A DNA stretch of 64,000 bases. Origin: Candidatus Methylophosphatis roskildensis. GTDB taxonomy: Bacteria; Pseudomonadota; Gammaproteobacteria; Burkholderiales; Rhodocyclaceae. A model generated the notes under the pieces. It made no database searches, had not been told where the DNA came from, and worked only from the letters and a program-made list of their open reading frames with translations. The DNA is taken from NCBI GenBank assembly GCA_016708905.1, contig JADJEV010000001.1, positions 700,737-764,736 on the forward strand, given 5' to 3'. A program made the position numbers and the translations under genes. Positions 33,531 through 48,412 of the stretch are shown here, in pieces. How positions within the stretch are numbered: position 1 is the first letter of the stretch; each line of letters begins with the position of its first letter.

Positions 33531-34206
33531 GCGCGCAAATCATGGACAGAGTGCGCGGCTTCGACTTGGGCAAGCTCGTTGACGATTTCCGAACTCTTGA
33601 TCCGAAGGATCCAGGGCTCTGGCCGTTGGTTCCGAAGATCGTGATCCTTGTGGCGTTGCTCGCCCTCATCATCGCGGCAGGATGGTGGTTCGACTGGAAG
33701 GATCAGATCGATGAGTATGCGCAGAAGGAGCAGCAGGAAGTCAAACTGAGAGAAGAGTGGCTGGGCAAAAAGAGGCAAGCGGTGAACCTCGATGAACATC
33801 GCAAGCAGCTCGCCGAGATCGACCGGCAATTCGGCGCATTGCTGAAACAGCTTCCGAACAAGTCAGAGATGGAATCCCTATTGGTCGATATCAATCAGGC
33901 CGGATTGGGCAGAGGACTGCAATTCGAGCTCTTCAAGCCTGGTGTTGAAATAGTCAAGGATTTCTATGCTGAGTTGCCGATAACCGTGAAGCTGACTGGT
34001 AGCTACCATGATCTCGGTTCGTTCGCCGGAGACGTAGCGAAGATGCCACGTATCGTCACGCTGAATAACGTGGTGATCGATGGCTCAGGGGCGGTTCGAC
34101 ACTCAAGATGGAAACGATTGCGACAACCTTCCGCTATCTCGATGAAGAGGAACTGGCTTCACAGCGCCGCGCCAAGGCGGCCGCTACGAAGCCCAAGGCC
34201 AAGTGA
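33527..34206 (+). CDS. pilO: Type IV pilus protein PilO (one-base shift near the end)
   Basis: Bitopic inner-membrane partner of PilN, ~226 residues: cytosolic start, helix IVILVALLALIIAAGWW, coiled coil (EQQEVKLREEWLGKKRQAV) and a periplasmic domain with LPNKSEMESLLVDINQAGLG and YHDLGSFAGDVAKMPRIVTL. After NVVIDGSG the frame is lost at ~34090; restoring one base gives STLKMETIATTFRYLDEEEL and the end KPKAK at TGA 34206, as in homologues. Located six bases before pilP. Confidence 0.92.
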
Positions 34207-34212
34207 CGCGCC

Positions 34213-34755
34213 ATGAAGAATGAATTTCGCATGCGATCGGTGGTTGTGCTCTGCGTTGTCCTGTCGGCCTGCAGTCAGGGCGAACACGAGGACGTCAAGG
34301 CATGGATGAACGAATCGGCTAAAGACCTAATGGGCAAGGTTCCGCCGCTTCCCGAGATCAAGCCGTTTCCGGTTGTCGCCTACGATGCGATCAACTTGGT
34401 GCCACCGTTCGCGCCTTCGCGAATCGAACCCGACAAGCGCGCTACATCGACGGGTTTGGGGCCTCGACCCGACCTGAACCGTCGGCGGGAGCCACTCGAA
34501 GCCTATCCGCTGGAGTCCCTCAAGATGGTCGGTTCGCTACTTCAGGGAAAACTGAAACAGGCCGTCGTACAGGCAGACAAAGCCTTTTACCAAGTCAAGG
34601 CAGGGAACTATATGGGCCAGAATTTCGGTGTAATAACAGGCGTTACCGAAACGGAAATCACGCTCAAGGAACTGGTAGAGGACTCCAACGGTGACTGGTC
34701 CGAAAGAACGAGCAAGATGCTGTTGCAGGAAAAGCCGCAGGAGGCTAAGCGATGA
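34213..34755 (+). CDS. pilP: Type IV pilus lipoprotein PilP
   Basis: A 180-residue lipoprotein: signal MRSVVVLCVVLSACSQGE (lipobox LSAC), a flexible Pro-rich linker, then the beta-sandwich domain (LEAYPLESLKMVGSLLQGK, then AFYQVKAGNYMGQNFGVITG, ETEITLKELVED). It links the PilNO complex to the PilQ secretin across the periplasm. Intact; overlaps pilQ by four bases. Confidence 0.94.
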   Translation: MKNEFRMRSVVVLCVVLSACSQGEHEDVKAWMNESAKDLMGKVPPLPEIKPFPVVAYDAINLVPPFAPSRIEPDKRATSTGLGPRPDLNRRREPLEAYPLESLKMVGSLLQGKLKQAVVQADKAFYQVKAGNYMGQNFGVITGVTETEITLKELVEDSNGDWSERTSKMLLQEKPQEAKR

Positions 34756-36907
34756 AAAGGGAAACGATGAAGTACGTAACCGTCGCGATCGCGGCGCTTC
34801 TCCTCATGGCGGGACCAGCGCTTGCCCAGGAAAACAGCATTGACTCAATGCAGGTGACGCAATCTTCTGGCGGCACGATCGTCAAGCTCACGATGAAGAA
34901 GGCGCTGGATAATCCGCCTGCAGCATTCAGCGTCGCGACTCCGCCGAGAATCGCTTTCGACTTCCCTCTACCGGTAACGGGTTGGGTCGGACCACTCAAG
35001 CGATCAACGAGGGCGATCTGCGCGGCGCGAATGTCGTGCAGGTCGGGGATCGCACTCGGCTCGTGCTCAACCTCTCCCGCATGACGACATACGAAACGCG
35101 AATCGAGGACAAGTCGGTTTACATCACACTCGCGTCACTACCGCCGACGGTGGTAGGGCAACCAGCGGTCTCGCACTTTGCCGAGACGCGTACGACTACG
35201 GCGCACCAGATTCGCAGCGTAAACTTCAGGCGCGGAGCCAACGGCGAAGGCAAGGTGGTCGTAGACTTATCCGATCCCTCCACCGGTATAGACATACGTC
35301 AGCAAGGTAGTTCGTTGATTGTTGATTTTCTCAAGACTTCGGTGCCCGAAGGTCTGCGTAGACGTCTCGATGTAACCGACTTCGGTACGCCGGTGACCTC
35401 GGTTAACACGATCGCCCAGGGGGATACCGTCCGAATGATCGTCACGCCAACCGGCTTGTGGGAACACAACGCCTATCAGAGTGACAATCAATTCGTGATC
35501 GAAATAAAGCGTGTCGTTGAGGATCCCAACAAGCTGGTTCAGGGAACACGCGGCGGCTACAAGGGCGAAAAGCTGTCCCTCAACTTCCAGAATATTGACG
35601 TTCGCTCGGTACTCCAGGTCATCGCCGACTTCACCAACTTCAACATCATCACCAGCGACTCGGTCAGCGGCAACCTGACGCTGCGACTCAAGGATGTTCC
35701 GTGGGACCAGGCCTTGGACATCATCCTTCAGGCCAAGGGTCTGGACATGCGCAAGAATGGGAACGTGATCTGGATTGCGCCGCGCGATGAGCTGACGGCA
35801 AAGGAAAAACTGGACTTCGAAGCCAAGGCGCAGATTGGCGATCTCGAACCTCTGAGGACAGAGAGTTTCCAGCTCAACTACCAGCGCGCAGACGCGGTGC
35901 AGGCGCTCATCACGAACGAAAAGCAGAAGATGCTCTCCAAGCGGGGTAGCGCTGTTGTCGACCAGCGGACGAACAAGTTGTTTGTGCAGGATACTGGTGG
36001 CAGGTTGGACGACTTGAGGCGCCTGATCCAGGAAATCGATGTGCCTGTCCGTCAGGTGATGATCGAGGCGCGGATTGTCGAGGCGGAGGACACGTTCAGC
36101 AAGAACCTGGGTGCGAGACTGGGACTGACGGGCAACCCGTACAGAGAGTTGCAGGGAACAGTATCGCGGGAGCAAACCATTGGTGGATCGGACACCACCA
36201 CGAAAGTCACTTATTTCGATAAGGCATTAATTGGCGGCAGCCTCGCCGACACCGGCTTTGCCACCGGGCAAATAGAAACCAAACCGGACTTCTTTCGCGA
36301 TGCTCTGAACGTGAACTTGCGTGCGGGCGGCATTGCGGGCAGAAATCCGGGTCAGATTGCGCTTTCGCTATTCAACAAGAGCCGTTTTGCGGCGCTCAAT
36401 TTGGAGATCTCTGCGCTCGAAGCCGACGGCAAGGGCAAGATCGTTTCAAGTCCACGCGTCGTAACTGCAGATGGGGTCGAGGCACTGATTGAACAGGGTG
36501 TCGAAATTCCGTACCAGCAAGCGACAAGCTCGGGGGCGACCAGCATTTCGTTCCGCAAGGCCAATTTGTCGCTCAAGGTCAAGCCGAACATCACCCCTGA
36601 CGGCCGGGTGGTCATGATTCTAGATGTCAACAAGGACTCGCCCAACGTGCGGATTTCGACAGGTAGCGGAATCGCCATTGACACCAAGCATGTCAAGACC
36701 GAAGTGCTGATCGAAAACGGCGGCACAGTCGTTGTTGGGGGAATTTACACTCAGGACGTGAGCGATGTGACGACGCGGATTCCGTTCCTAGGGGATTTGC
36801 CATATCTGGGATTCCTGTTCCGGAACCGGGAGCGCCGCGACAACAGGACCGAACTGCTGGTGTTTATCACGCCGCGCATCATTAGCGAGTCACTTAGCCT
36901 GCGCTAG
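34752..36907 (+). CDS. pilQ: Type IV pilus secretin PilQ (one-base shift)
   Basis: An outer-membrane secretin of ~718 residues, the gate for the pilus fibre. Signal peptide TVAIAALLLMAGPALAQ; two AMIN domains (first IDSMQVTQSSGGTIVKLTM; second IRSVNFRRGANGEGKVVVD); a secretin/TonB short N-domain (KLSLNFQNIDVRSVLQVIAD), an N1 domain, and the secretin core (EARIVEAEDTFSKNLGARLG, VVVGGIYTQDVSDVTTRIPF, LGDLPYLGFLFRNR). At ~34982 one T is missing (PVTGLGRTTQAINEG), shifting the frame inside the first AMIN domain. A clear terminator follows at 36926. Confidence 0.94.
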
Positions 36908-36925
36908 ATCCTTCCGATGCAATGT

Positions 36926-36957
36926 GAACGGCCGGCTTTAGCCGGCCGTTCTGCTTT
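36926..36957 (+). terminator. Rho-independent terminator after pilQ
   Basis: 11-bp perfect stem (GAACGGCCGGC / GCCGGCCGTTC) with loop TTTA, then TGCTTT. It ends the pilMNOPQ operon and separates it from aroK. Confidence 0.85.
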
Positions 36958-36993
36958 GGAAGTCGATTCTCGCAGCCTGATAGAATCTGCGGC

Positions 36994-37524
36994 GTGAGCA
37001 AGCGAAGCAACAATATCTACCTGGTAGGCATGATGGGGGCGGGAAAGACGACCGTCGGTCGGCACTTGGCGAAGCGATTGCATCTGCGGTTCGTCGATTG
37101 CGACCAAGAGGTCGAAGCCCGATCGGGCGTGAAGATTCCTGTGATATTCGAGATCGAAGGGGAGGCGGGATTTCGTCGCCGCGAGGCGCAGATGATCGAA
37201 GAACTCACGCAACTCGACGGAATCGTGATGGCGACGGGCGGTGGCGCCGTGCTTGCGGAGGGCAACCGCCGGTATCTCGCCCGGAACGGCTTCGTCGTGT
37301 ATCTTTGCGCGCCGCCGGCTGCGCTGTATGAAAGAACTCGGCAGGACCGGAATCGCCCGCTGCTGCAGGTCGATGACCCGCAGGCCCGGCTGACCGAGAT
37401 TTACGCCGAACGTGATCCGCTCTATCGTTCGGTCGCCGATCTGGTGGTTGAAGGCAACCGCCAGTCGCCCTTCGGCGTCGTGCGAATGCTGGAGAAAAGG
37501 ATGCGCGAACAATGCTCAGCGTGA
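36994..37524 (+). CDS. aroK: Shikimate kinase
   Basis: A 176-residue P-loop kinase phosphorylating shikimate to shikimate-3-phosphate. Walker A at IYLVGMMGAGKTTVGRHLA, shikimate-binding LRFVDCDQEVEARSG (DxD), FRRREAQMIEEL, the GGG loop VMATGGGAVLAE and the lid RPLLQVDDPQARL. The start is GTG at 36994. A TAGAAT at about 36979-36984 lies so close that the transcript may be nearly leaderless. It overlaps aroB by 13 bases, the common aroKB coupling. Confidence 0.94.
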   Translation: MSKRSNNIYLVGMMGAGKTTVGRHLAKRLHLRFVDCDQEVEARSGVKIPVIFEIEGEAGFRRREAQMIEELTQLDGIVMATGGGAVLAEGNRRYLARNGFVVYLCAPPAALYERTRQDRNRPLLQVDDPQARLTEIYAERDPLYRSVADLVVEGNRQSPFGVVRMLEKRMREQCSA

Positions 37525-38600
37525 ATGTCGCGCTGGGAAATCGCAGTTATCCGATCTACGTCGGTGCCGGTTTGCTCGACCGTGCCGACCTCGTGTCGCC
37601 CCACCTCAGAAGCGGGCGGGTCGTGGTGGTCACCAACGATGTGGTTGCGCCGCTTTACCTCGATAGGCTGGAACGCGCCCTGCGCGGCGCTGGCGCGACG
37701 GCCACCGCCATCGTGCTGCCTGATGGTGAGGCGCATAAGGATTGGCTGACCCTCAATCGCATTTTTGACGGCCTTCTGACCGGGCTTGCCGACCGCGGCA
37801 CGACTCTGATGGCCCTTGGGGGGGGGGTGATCGGTGACATGACGGGGTTCGCAGCGGCCACTTACCAGCGTGGCGTGCCGTACATTCAGGTTCCCACGAC
37901 CGTGCTGGCTCAGGTCGATTCGTCGGTCGGCGGCAAGACAGCGATCAATCATCCTCTCGGCAAGAACATGATCGGTGCCTTTCACCAGCCACGTCTGGTA
38001 TTGGCCGACACGGCGACCTTGAATACGCTCCCCGAACGGGAACTTCGCGCCGGTCTTGCAGAGATCATCAAATACGGATTGATCCGCGATGCCGACTTTC
38101 TTGTCTGGCTCGAAGCGAACGTCGCGGCCCTGCTGGCACGTGACCAGGTGGCCTTGACCTACGCGATCGAACGCTCGTGCCGCAACAAGGCAGCGATAGT
38201 CGAAGCCGACGAAACCGAGCAGGGCGAGCGCGCGTTGCTCAACCTCGGCCACACTTTCGGCCACGCGATCGAAACCGGGCTCGGTTATGGCAAGTGGCTG
38301 CACGGCGAAGCCGTCGCTGCCGGTATGATGATGGCCGCCGATCTGTCTCGGCGCCTCGGATGGCTTGCCGACGATGATGCCGATAGGGTCAGGCGCCTGC
38401 TTCAGCGTGCCGGGTTGCCGGTTGTAGGTCCCAATCTCGGTGCGGGGCGTTACGTGGAGTTCATGCGCCATGACAAGAAAGTCGCAAACGGACAACTCAG
38501 GCTGATACTGCTCAAAGGGCTCGGTCAGGCGGTGCTCAGTGCGGCGGCATCCGATGCCGAAATCCGGGCGACGATCGATCAGTGTTGCAGCCATGGTTGA
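37512..38600 (+). CDS. aroB: 3-dehydroquinate synthase
   Basis: A 362-residue NAD- and metal-dependent enzyme converting DAHP to 3-dehydroquinate, the second step of the shikimate pathway. Blocks: LPDGEAHKDWLTLNRIFD, the NAD site ALGGGVIGDMTGFAAATYQR, VPTTVLAQVDSSVGGKTAIN, ELRAGLAEIIKYGLI and the metal ligands LNLGHTFGHAIE and HGEAVAAGMMMA. Intact. Its 3' end overlaps the dgt start by eight bases. Confidence 0.95.
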   Translation: MLSVNVALGNRSYPIYVGAGLLDRADLVSPHLRSGRVVVVTNDVVAPLYLDRLERALRGAGATATAIVLPDGEAHKDWLTLNRIFDGLLTGLADRGTTLMALGGGVIGDMTGFAAATYQRGVPYIQVPTTVLAQVDSSVGGKTAINHPLGKNMIGAFHQPRLVLADTATLNTLPERELRAGLAEIIKYGLIRDADFLVWLEANVAALLARDQVALTYAIERSCRNKAAIVEADETEQGERALLNLGHTFGHAIETGLGYGKWLHGEAVAAGMMMAADLSRRLGWLADDDADRVRRLLQRAGLPVVGPNLGAGRYVEFMRHDKKVANGQLRLILLKGLGQAVLSAAASDAEIRATIDQCCSHG

Positions 38601-39625
38601 GCTCGCGCAACGCGCCGACTTCGCGGTCTCCGAGGGCAATTCGAAGGGTCGTCGAATTGCCGAAGCACGGCCGTTTGCGCGCAGCGAATTTCAGCGTGAC
38701 CGCGACCGCATCGTTCATTGCACGGCATTTCGGCGGCTCGAATACAAGACGCAGGTGTTCGTCAATCATGAGGGCGATCTGTTCCGAACCCGGCTGACGC
38801 ACAGTCTCGAAGTTGGCCAGATCGCCCGTTCTATTGCGCGCGCGCTGCGTCTGAACGAGGATCTCGCCGAGGCGATTTCGCTCTCGCACGACCTCGGCCA
38901 CACCCCGTTCGGGCATGCCGGACAGGATGCGCTCAATGCATGCATGAACGAATACGGCGGTTTCGAACATAACCTGCAATCTCTGCGCACCGTCGATTTG
39001 CTCGAAGAACGCTACGGTGCTTTCGACGGGCTCAACCTGACCTACGAGACACGTGAGGGCATCCTCAAACACTGCGCAATCAGAAATGCGCAAGCCCTCG
39101 GTGACCTTGGCCAGCGTTTCATCGACAAGACCCAGCCGTCGCTCGAAGCACAGGTATGCAATCTGGCGGACGAGATTGCCTATAACAATCACGATGTCGA
39201 TGACGGGCTGCGCTCCGGACTCGTTTCCCTCGATCAGCTCGAAGGCGTGGCACTGTTTGCGCGACATTCCAATGAGGCGCGTCGCGAGTATCCAGGGCTT
39301 TCCGGGCGTCGTTTGATACACGAGACGACAAGACGCATGATCAACGCGCAGGTTCTTGACTTGATCGAATCCTCGAGCGCCAGGATCGCGGCAGTCGAAC
39401 CGACATCGCTCGCGGACATCCATCGAGCGCCGCCTCTGATTGCTTTCAGCGCATCGATGGCAGCAGAGAATCGCGCCCTCAAAGGCTTTCTGCGTGACAA
39501 CCTCTACCGCCACTATCAGGTACTGCGGATGACCAACAAGGCCAATCGGATCATTTCCGACCTGTTCGGCGCGTTCATGGGTGATCCGAGCCTCCTGCCT
39601 CCGCAGTACCAGGCGCGTGCCGCCG
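38593..39625 (+). pseudogene. dgt: Deoxyguanosinetriphosphate triphosphohydrolase-like, C-terminus lost
   Basis: An HD-domain dNTPase family protein that removes triphosphate from dNTPs. Present for ~344 residues: GRRIAEARPFARSEFQRDRD, VHCTAFRRLEYKTQVF, the first metal His in TRLTHSLEVGQIARSIAR, the HD pair AISLSHDLGHTPFGHAGQDA, and DEIAYNNHDVDDGLRSG with the fourth ligand. Similarity ends at GDPSLLPPQYQAR, about 40 residues before the normal end, where RAYT-related sequence begins. The frame runs on into foreign sequence, so a chimaeric tail would be made. All metal ligands remain, so activity might survive; the end is a clear junction. Confidence 0.88.
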
Positions 39626-39664
39626 GCCCGGCGCCAAACGCCCCGTGGGGCCCCGACGCCACGG

Positions 39665-40180
39665 CGCGCCACGTACATATTCTCGCGAGCCCGGCGACTG
39701 CCGAAGGGCTGGAGTCGGACCATGCAATCGCTCGGCCGCCGCTATGTCGGCTGGTTCAATGCCCGACATGGCCGCAGCGGCACGCTCTGGGAGGGGCGTT
39801 TTCGCTGCGCCGTGATAGAGACGGAGGGCTATCTTCTAGCCTGCATGCGCTACATCGAGCTGAACCCGGTGCGCGCCGGGATGGTTGTCCGAGCTGGCGA
39901 CTATCCCTGGTCCAGTGCAGGCTTTCACCTGGGCCAGCGGCAAAGCCAGCTGGTGACCGACCATCCGCTTTTCTGGGCGCTCGGTAACACGCCGTTCGAG
40001 CGCGAGGTTGCGTGGCGTTCACTGCTCGATCAAGGCCTGCCCGACCAGGAAGTCAGGAAGATTTCCGAATCGGCGTTCAAGGGCTGGGCGTGCGGCAGCG
40101 ACGAATTTCTGACTTGGCTGGCGAATCGAACCGAGCGTCCGGTTGCGCCGCGTCCGCGTGGTAGGCCTCTCACTGGGTGA
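39665..40180 (+). pseudogene. RAYT transposase C-terminal fragment fused to dgt
   Basis: The C-terminal part of a Y1 REP-associated tyrosine transposase. HVHILASPATAEGL carries the U-HVH part of the HUH motif; after a one-base shift at ~39715 comes MQSLGRRYVGWFNARHGRSG, TLWEGRFRCAVIETEGYLLA, then CMRYIELNPVRAGMVVRAGD and YPWSSAGFHLGQ with the catalytic Tyr region (Y before IELNPVRA), ending TGA at 40180. The N-terminal ~60 residues (beginning as in the stub at 14087) are missing. RAYT proteins move or process REP palindromes; such palindromes are present in this window. Confidence 0.82.
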
Positions 40181-40375
40181 TTGGTGCCCGGCACCCGCAG
40201 CGTTTCATTGCCGACATCGCAGAACGCTGCGATGCACCACTTGACTCTGTCCCCATTAAAAACGCCCGGTTTCGGTGCGGCAAAAAAAAGAGTCTGACCC
40301 CATTTATTTTGCCTTGAAAGCTGCGTTGCGCTGCATTACTGTAGGAGGCTCACGGTTCAAGTTCTGGAGATCTCG

Positions 40376-45120
<4,745 letters not shown>

Positions 45121-45158
45121 CCGGCTGCCGCAAAACGCGCGAACAGGAGCCATAGCAA

Positions 45159-46625
45159 ATGGGGAAAGTCACCGGTTTTCTTGAGTACGAACGTCTGGAA
45201 GAGGGCTATGAGCCCGTCGACAAGCGACTCAAGAGCTACAGGGAATTCGTGATCGGCCTGAAGGAGGACGAGGCCAAGATCCAAAGCGCGCGCTGTATGG
45301 ATTGCGGCACGCCGTTCTGCAACAGCGGCTGTCCGGTCAACAACATCATTCCGGACTTCAATGACCTCGTGTACCGCAATGACTGGCGCAATGCCATCGA
45401 TGTATTGCACTCGACCAACAACTTCCCGGAGTTCACCGGCCGCATCTGCCCGGCCCCGTGCGAGGCCGCGTGCACGCTGAACGTCAACGACGACCCCGTT
45501 GGCATCAAGTCGATCGAGCATGCGATCATCGACCGCGCCTGGAACGAAGGCTGGGTCGTGCCGCAGCCGCCGCAATCGAAGACCGGCAAGAAGGTCGCGG
45601 TGGTCGGCTCCGGCCCGGCGGGACTCGCGGCCGCACAGCAGCTTGCGCGCGCGGGCCATGAGGTGACCGTGTTCGAAAAGAACGACCGCATCGGCGGCCT
45701 CCTGCGCTACGGCATTCCCGACTTCAAGATGGAGAAGTCGCACATCGATCGGCGCGTCCAACAAATGGAGGCCGAAGGCGTCGCTTTCCGCACCGGCGTG
45801 TTGATCGGCGCACTTGCGGACAACGGCAAGATCACCAACTGGGCCAGGGAAACCGTCGCGGCAGAACAGTTGCTGAACGATTTCGACGCCGTGCTGCTCG
45901 CCGGTGGCGCCGAACAGCCACGCGACCTGCCTGCCCCGGGGCGCGAACTCGACGGCATCCATTTCGCGATGGAGTTCCTGCCGCAGCAGAACAAGGTCAA
46001 CGCCGGCGACAAGCTCAAGGGGCAGATCACGGCCTCCGGCAAGCACGTAATCGTCATCGGCGGCGGAGATACCGGCTCCGACTGCGTCGGGACCAGCAAT
46101 CGTCACGGTGCAGCCAGCGTCACCCAGTTCGAACTGTTGCCGATGCCGCCCGAGCAGGAGAACAAGGCGCTGACCTGGCCGTACTGGCCGTACAAGCTGC
46201 GTACCTCGTCCAGCCACGAGGAAGGTTGCGAGCGCGAGTTCGCCATTTCGACCAAGGAGTTCATCGGCGAGAAGGGCGCGGTCACGGCAATCAAGACGGT
46301 GCGCGTCGAGTTCAAGGACGGCAAGATGATCGAGGTTCCCGGCAGCGAACAGATCCTCAAGGCGGATCTGGTGCTGCTGGCCATGGGCTTCGTCAGCCCG
46401 GTGGCCTCGGTTCTCGAAGCGTTCGGCATCGACAAGGACGCGCGCGGCAATGCCAAGGCCACGACGGAAGCTGCTGGCGGCTATCGAACCAACGCCGAGA
46501 AGGTCTTCGCCGCTGGCGACATGCGGCGCGGACAATCGCTGGTCGTGTGGGCGATCCGCGAACGGCGCCAGGCCGCCCGCGCGGTCGATGAATTCCTCGT
46601 GGGATCGAGCGCCCTGCCCCGTTGA
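45159..46625 (+). CDS. gltD: Glutamate synthase small subunit
   Basis: A 488-residue FAD/NADPH protein passing electrons to GltB through Fe-S clusters. N-terminal cysteines RCMDCGTPFCNSGCPVNNII and GRICPAPCEAACTLNV bind the clusters. The FAD site is VAVVGSGPAGLAAAQQLARA and the NADPH site VIVIGGGDTGSDCVGTS. The C-terminal FAD contact is KVFAAGDMRRGQSLVVWAI. Intact, ATG 45159 with AGGAGCC upstream; 38 bp after gltB. Confidence 0.95.
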   Translation: MGKVTGFLEYERLEEGYEPVDKRLKSYREFVIGLKEDEAKIQSARCMDCGTPFCNSGCPVNNIIPDFNDLVYRNDWRNAIDVLHSTNNFPEFTGRICPAPCEAACTLNVNDDPVGIKSIEHAIIDRAWNEGWVVPQPPQSKTGKKVAVVGSGPAGLAAAQQLARAGHEVTVFEKNDRIGGLLRYGIPDFKMEKSHIDRRVQQMEAEGVAFRTGVLIGALADNGKITNWARETVAAEQLLNDFDAVLLAGGAEQPRDLPAPGRELDGIHFAMEFLPQQNKVNAGDKLKGQITASGKHVIVIGGGDTGSDCVGTSNRHGAASVTQFELLPMPPEQENKALTWPYWPYKLRTSSSHEEGCEREFAISTKEFIGEKGAVTAIKTVRVEFKDGKMIEVPGSEQILKADLVLLAMGFVSPVASVLEAFGIDKDARGNAKATTEAAGGYRTNAEKVFAAGDMRRGQSLVVWAIRERRQAARAVDEFLVGSSALPR

Positions 46626-46713
46626 AGCAGCGCCCTTCGCGGATCGCCCCGAGGGGCGAATTTCACGAGCGCAGGCTTGGGCACAAGCAGCGACAGGCAT
46701 CGGCAACGTCACC

Positions 46714-47808
46714 GTGCAGCATGCGCATTTCGACCAGCCGCTCGCATTGCGCAGCGGCGGCGTCGTGCCGGCGTACGACCTGGTGTACGAGACCTACGGC
46801 ACGCTGAACGCCGCCAAGTCCAACGCGGTGCTGGTCTGCCATGCGCTGTCGGGATCGCACCACGTGGCCGGCACTTATGCCGACGATCTGAATAACCTGG
46901 GTTGGTGGGACAACCTCGTCGGACCGGGCAAGCCGCTCGATACCGACAAGTTCTTCGTCGTCGGCGTCAATAATCTGGGCGGTTGCCACGGTTCGACGGG
47001 GCCCAAGACCGTCAATCGGCAAACCGGCAAACCGTGGGGTGCGGAGTTCCCGATCGTCACCGTGATCGACTGGGTGCATTCACAGGTGCGCCTGACCGAT
47101 CTGCTGGGAATAGACAGCTGGGCGGCGGTGATGGGCGGCAGTCTGGGCGGCATGCAGGCGCTGCGCTGGAGCATCACCTACCCGCAGCGCGTGCGCCACG
47201 CGCTCGTCATCGCCGCGGCGCCGCGACTGACGGCACAGAACATTGCCTTCAACGATGTGGCGCGGCAGGCCATCCTCACCGATCCGGAATTTCACGACGG
47301 CCACTATTACGATTTCGGTGTCGTGCCGCGACGTGGCCTGCGCCTGGCGCGCATGCTCGGCCACATCACGTATTTGTCGGACGATTCGATGGCGGCCAAA
47401 TTCGGCCGCGAACTGCGTGGCGAACGACTCAACTTCGACTACGACGTCGAGTTCCAGATCGAATCCTACCTGCGCTATCAGGGCGACCGCTTCGCCACCT
47501 ACTTCGACGCCAACACCTATCTGCTGATGACCAAGGCGCTCGACTACTTCGACCCGGCGCGCGAATGCGACGGCGACCTGTCGGCCACGATGGCCCGCGC
47601 GCTGGCCAAGTTTCTGGTTGTCTCGTTCACCACAGACTGGCGCTTCTCGCCGGCGCGCTCGCGCGAGATCGTCACCGCGCTGCTCGACGCGCGCAAGGAC
47701 GTGACCTATGCCGAGATCGCCAGCCCGCACGGCCACGATTCGTTCCTGATGGAATATGCGCAATACCATGCGGTGATGCGCGCCTACTTCGACAACATTC
47801 GCGTGTGA
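46714..47808 (+). CDS. metX: Homoserine O-acyltransferase MetX
   Basis: A 364-residue alpha/beta-hydrolase that acylates homoserine at the start of methionine synthesis (acetyl- or succinyl-CoA; not decidable here). Features: LALRSGGVVPAYDLVYETYG, VLVCHALSGSHHVAGTY, NLGGCHGSTGPKTVN, the nucleophile Ser in AAVMGGSLGGMQALRW, and the catalytic His in SPHGHDSFLME. No in-frame ATG exists between the gltD stop and the conserved start, so GTG at 46714 is proposed; an upstream error that hides the real start is possible. The metW gene follows after four bases. Confidence 0.9.
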   Translation: MQHAHFDQPLALRSGGVVPAYDLVYETYGTLNAAKSNAVLVCHALSGSHHVAGTYADDLNNLGWWDNLVGPGKPLDTDKFFVVGVNNLGGCHGSTGPKTVNRQTGKPWGAEFPIVTVIDWVHSQVRLTDLLGIDSWAAVMGGSLGGMQALRWSITYPQRVRHALVIAAAPRLTAQNIAFNDVARQAILTDPEFHDGHYYDFGVVPRRGLRLARMLGHITYLSDDSMAAKFGRELRGERLNFDYDVEFQIESYLRYQGDRFATYFDANTYLLMTKALDYFDPARECDGDLSATMARALAKFLVVSFTTDWRFSPARSREIVTALLDARKDVTYAEIASPHGHDSFLMEYAQYHAVMRAYFDNIRV

Positions 47809-47812
47809 GACG

Positions 47813-48412
47813 ATGATGCTCGCAGCCGACAGACTCGACTACCAAGTCATCGCATCCTGGGTGCCGCAGGACGCCCGCGTGCTCGACCTGGGCTGCGGCG
47901 ATGGCGAACTGCTCGCCCACCTGCGCGAGACGCGCGGCGCCGTCGGTTACGGCGTCGAGAACGACCCCGACCGCGTGCTCGGCTGCGTCAGGAACGGCAT
48001 CAGCGTGCTGCAGATCGACCTCGAGCAGGGCCTCTACGGCTTTCGCGACGCGAGCTTCGACGTGGTCGTCATGTCCGACGCCCTGCAGGCCCTGCACCGC
48101 ACCGAAAAGGTGCTTCGCGAAATGCTGCGGGTCGGTGCCGAGGCGATCCTGAGCTTTCCCAACTTCGCATACTGGAAGCACCGCCGGGCCATCATGGAAG
48201 GCCACATGCCGGTGTCCGATCGTCTTCCCTTCCAGTGGTACGACACGCCGAACGTGCGCTTCTTCACCATCGTCGATTTCGACGCGCTGTGCGAGAAGCT
48301 CGGGCTGCGTGTGCGCGAGCGGCTGGTGCTCGACGACCAGGGCAGGCCGGTCGAGGAGGAACCCAACTTCCTCGGCAGCTTTGCCCTCTACCGGCTCGGG
48401 CGCGACAGCTGA
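47813..48412 (+). CDS. metW: Methionine biosynthesis protein MetW
   Basis: A 199-residue class I methyltransferase-fold protein. It has the SAM-fold block RVLDLGCGDGELLAHLRE, IDLEQGLYGFRDASFDVVVM, and the family's SFPNFAYWKHRRAIMEG and LPFQWYDTPNVRFFTI. MetW is always paired with metX in many proteobacteria and supports homoserine acylation. Intact. Start ATG 47813, four bases after metX; the ampG-like gene begins at its stop. Confidence 0.93.
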   Translation: MMLAADRLDYQVIASWVPQDARVLDLGCGDGELLAHLRETRGAVGYGVENDPDRVLGCVRNGISVLQIDLEQGLYGFRDASFDVVVMSDALQALHRTEKVLREMLRVGAEAILSFPNFAYWKHRRAIMEGHMPVSDRLPFQWYDTPNVRFFTIVDFDALCEKLGLRVRERLVLDDQGRPVEEEPNFLGSFALYRLGRDS

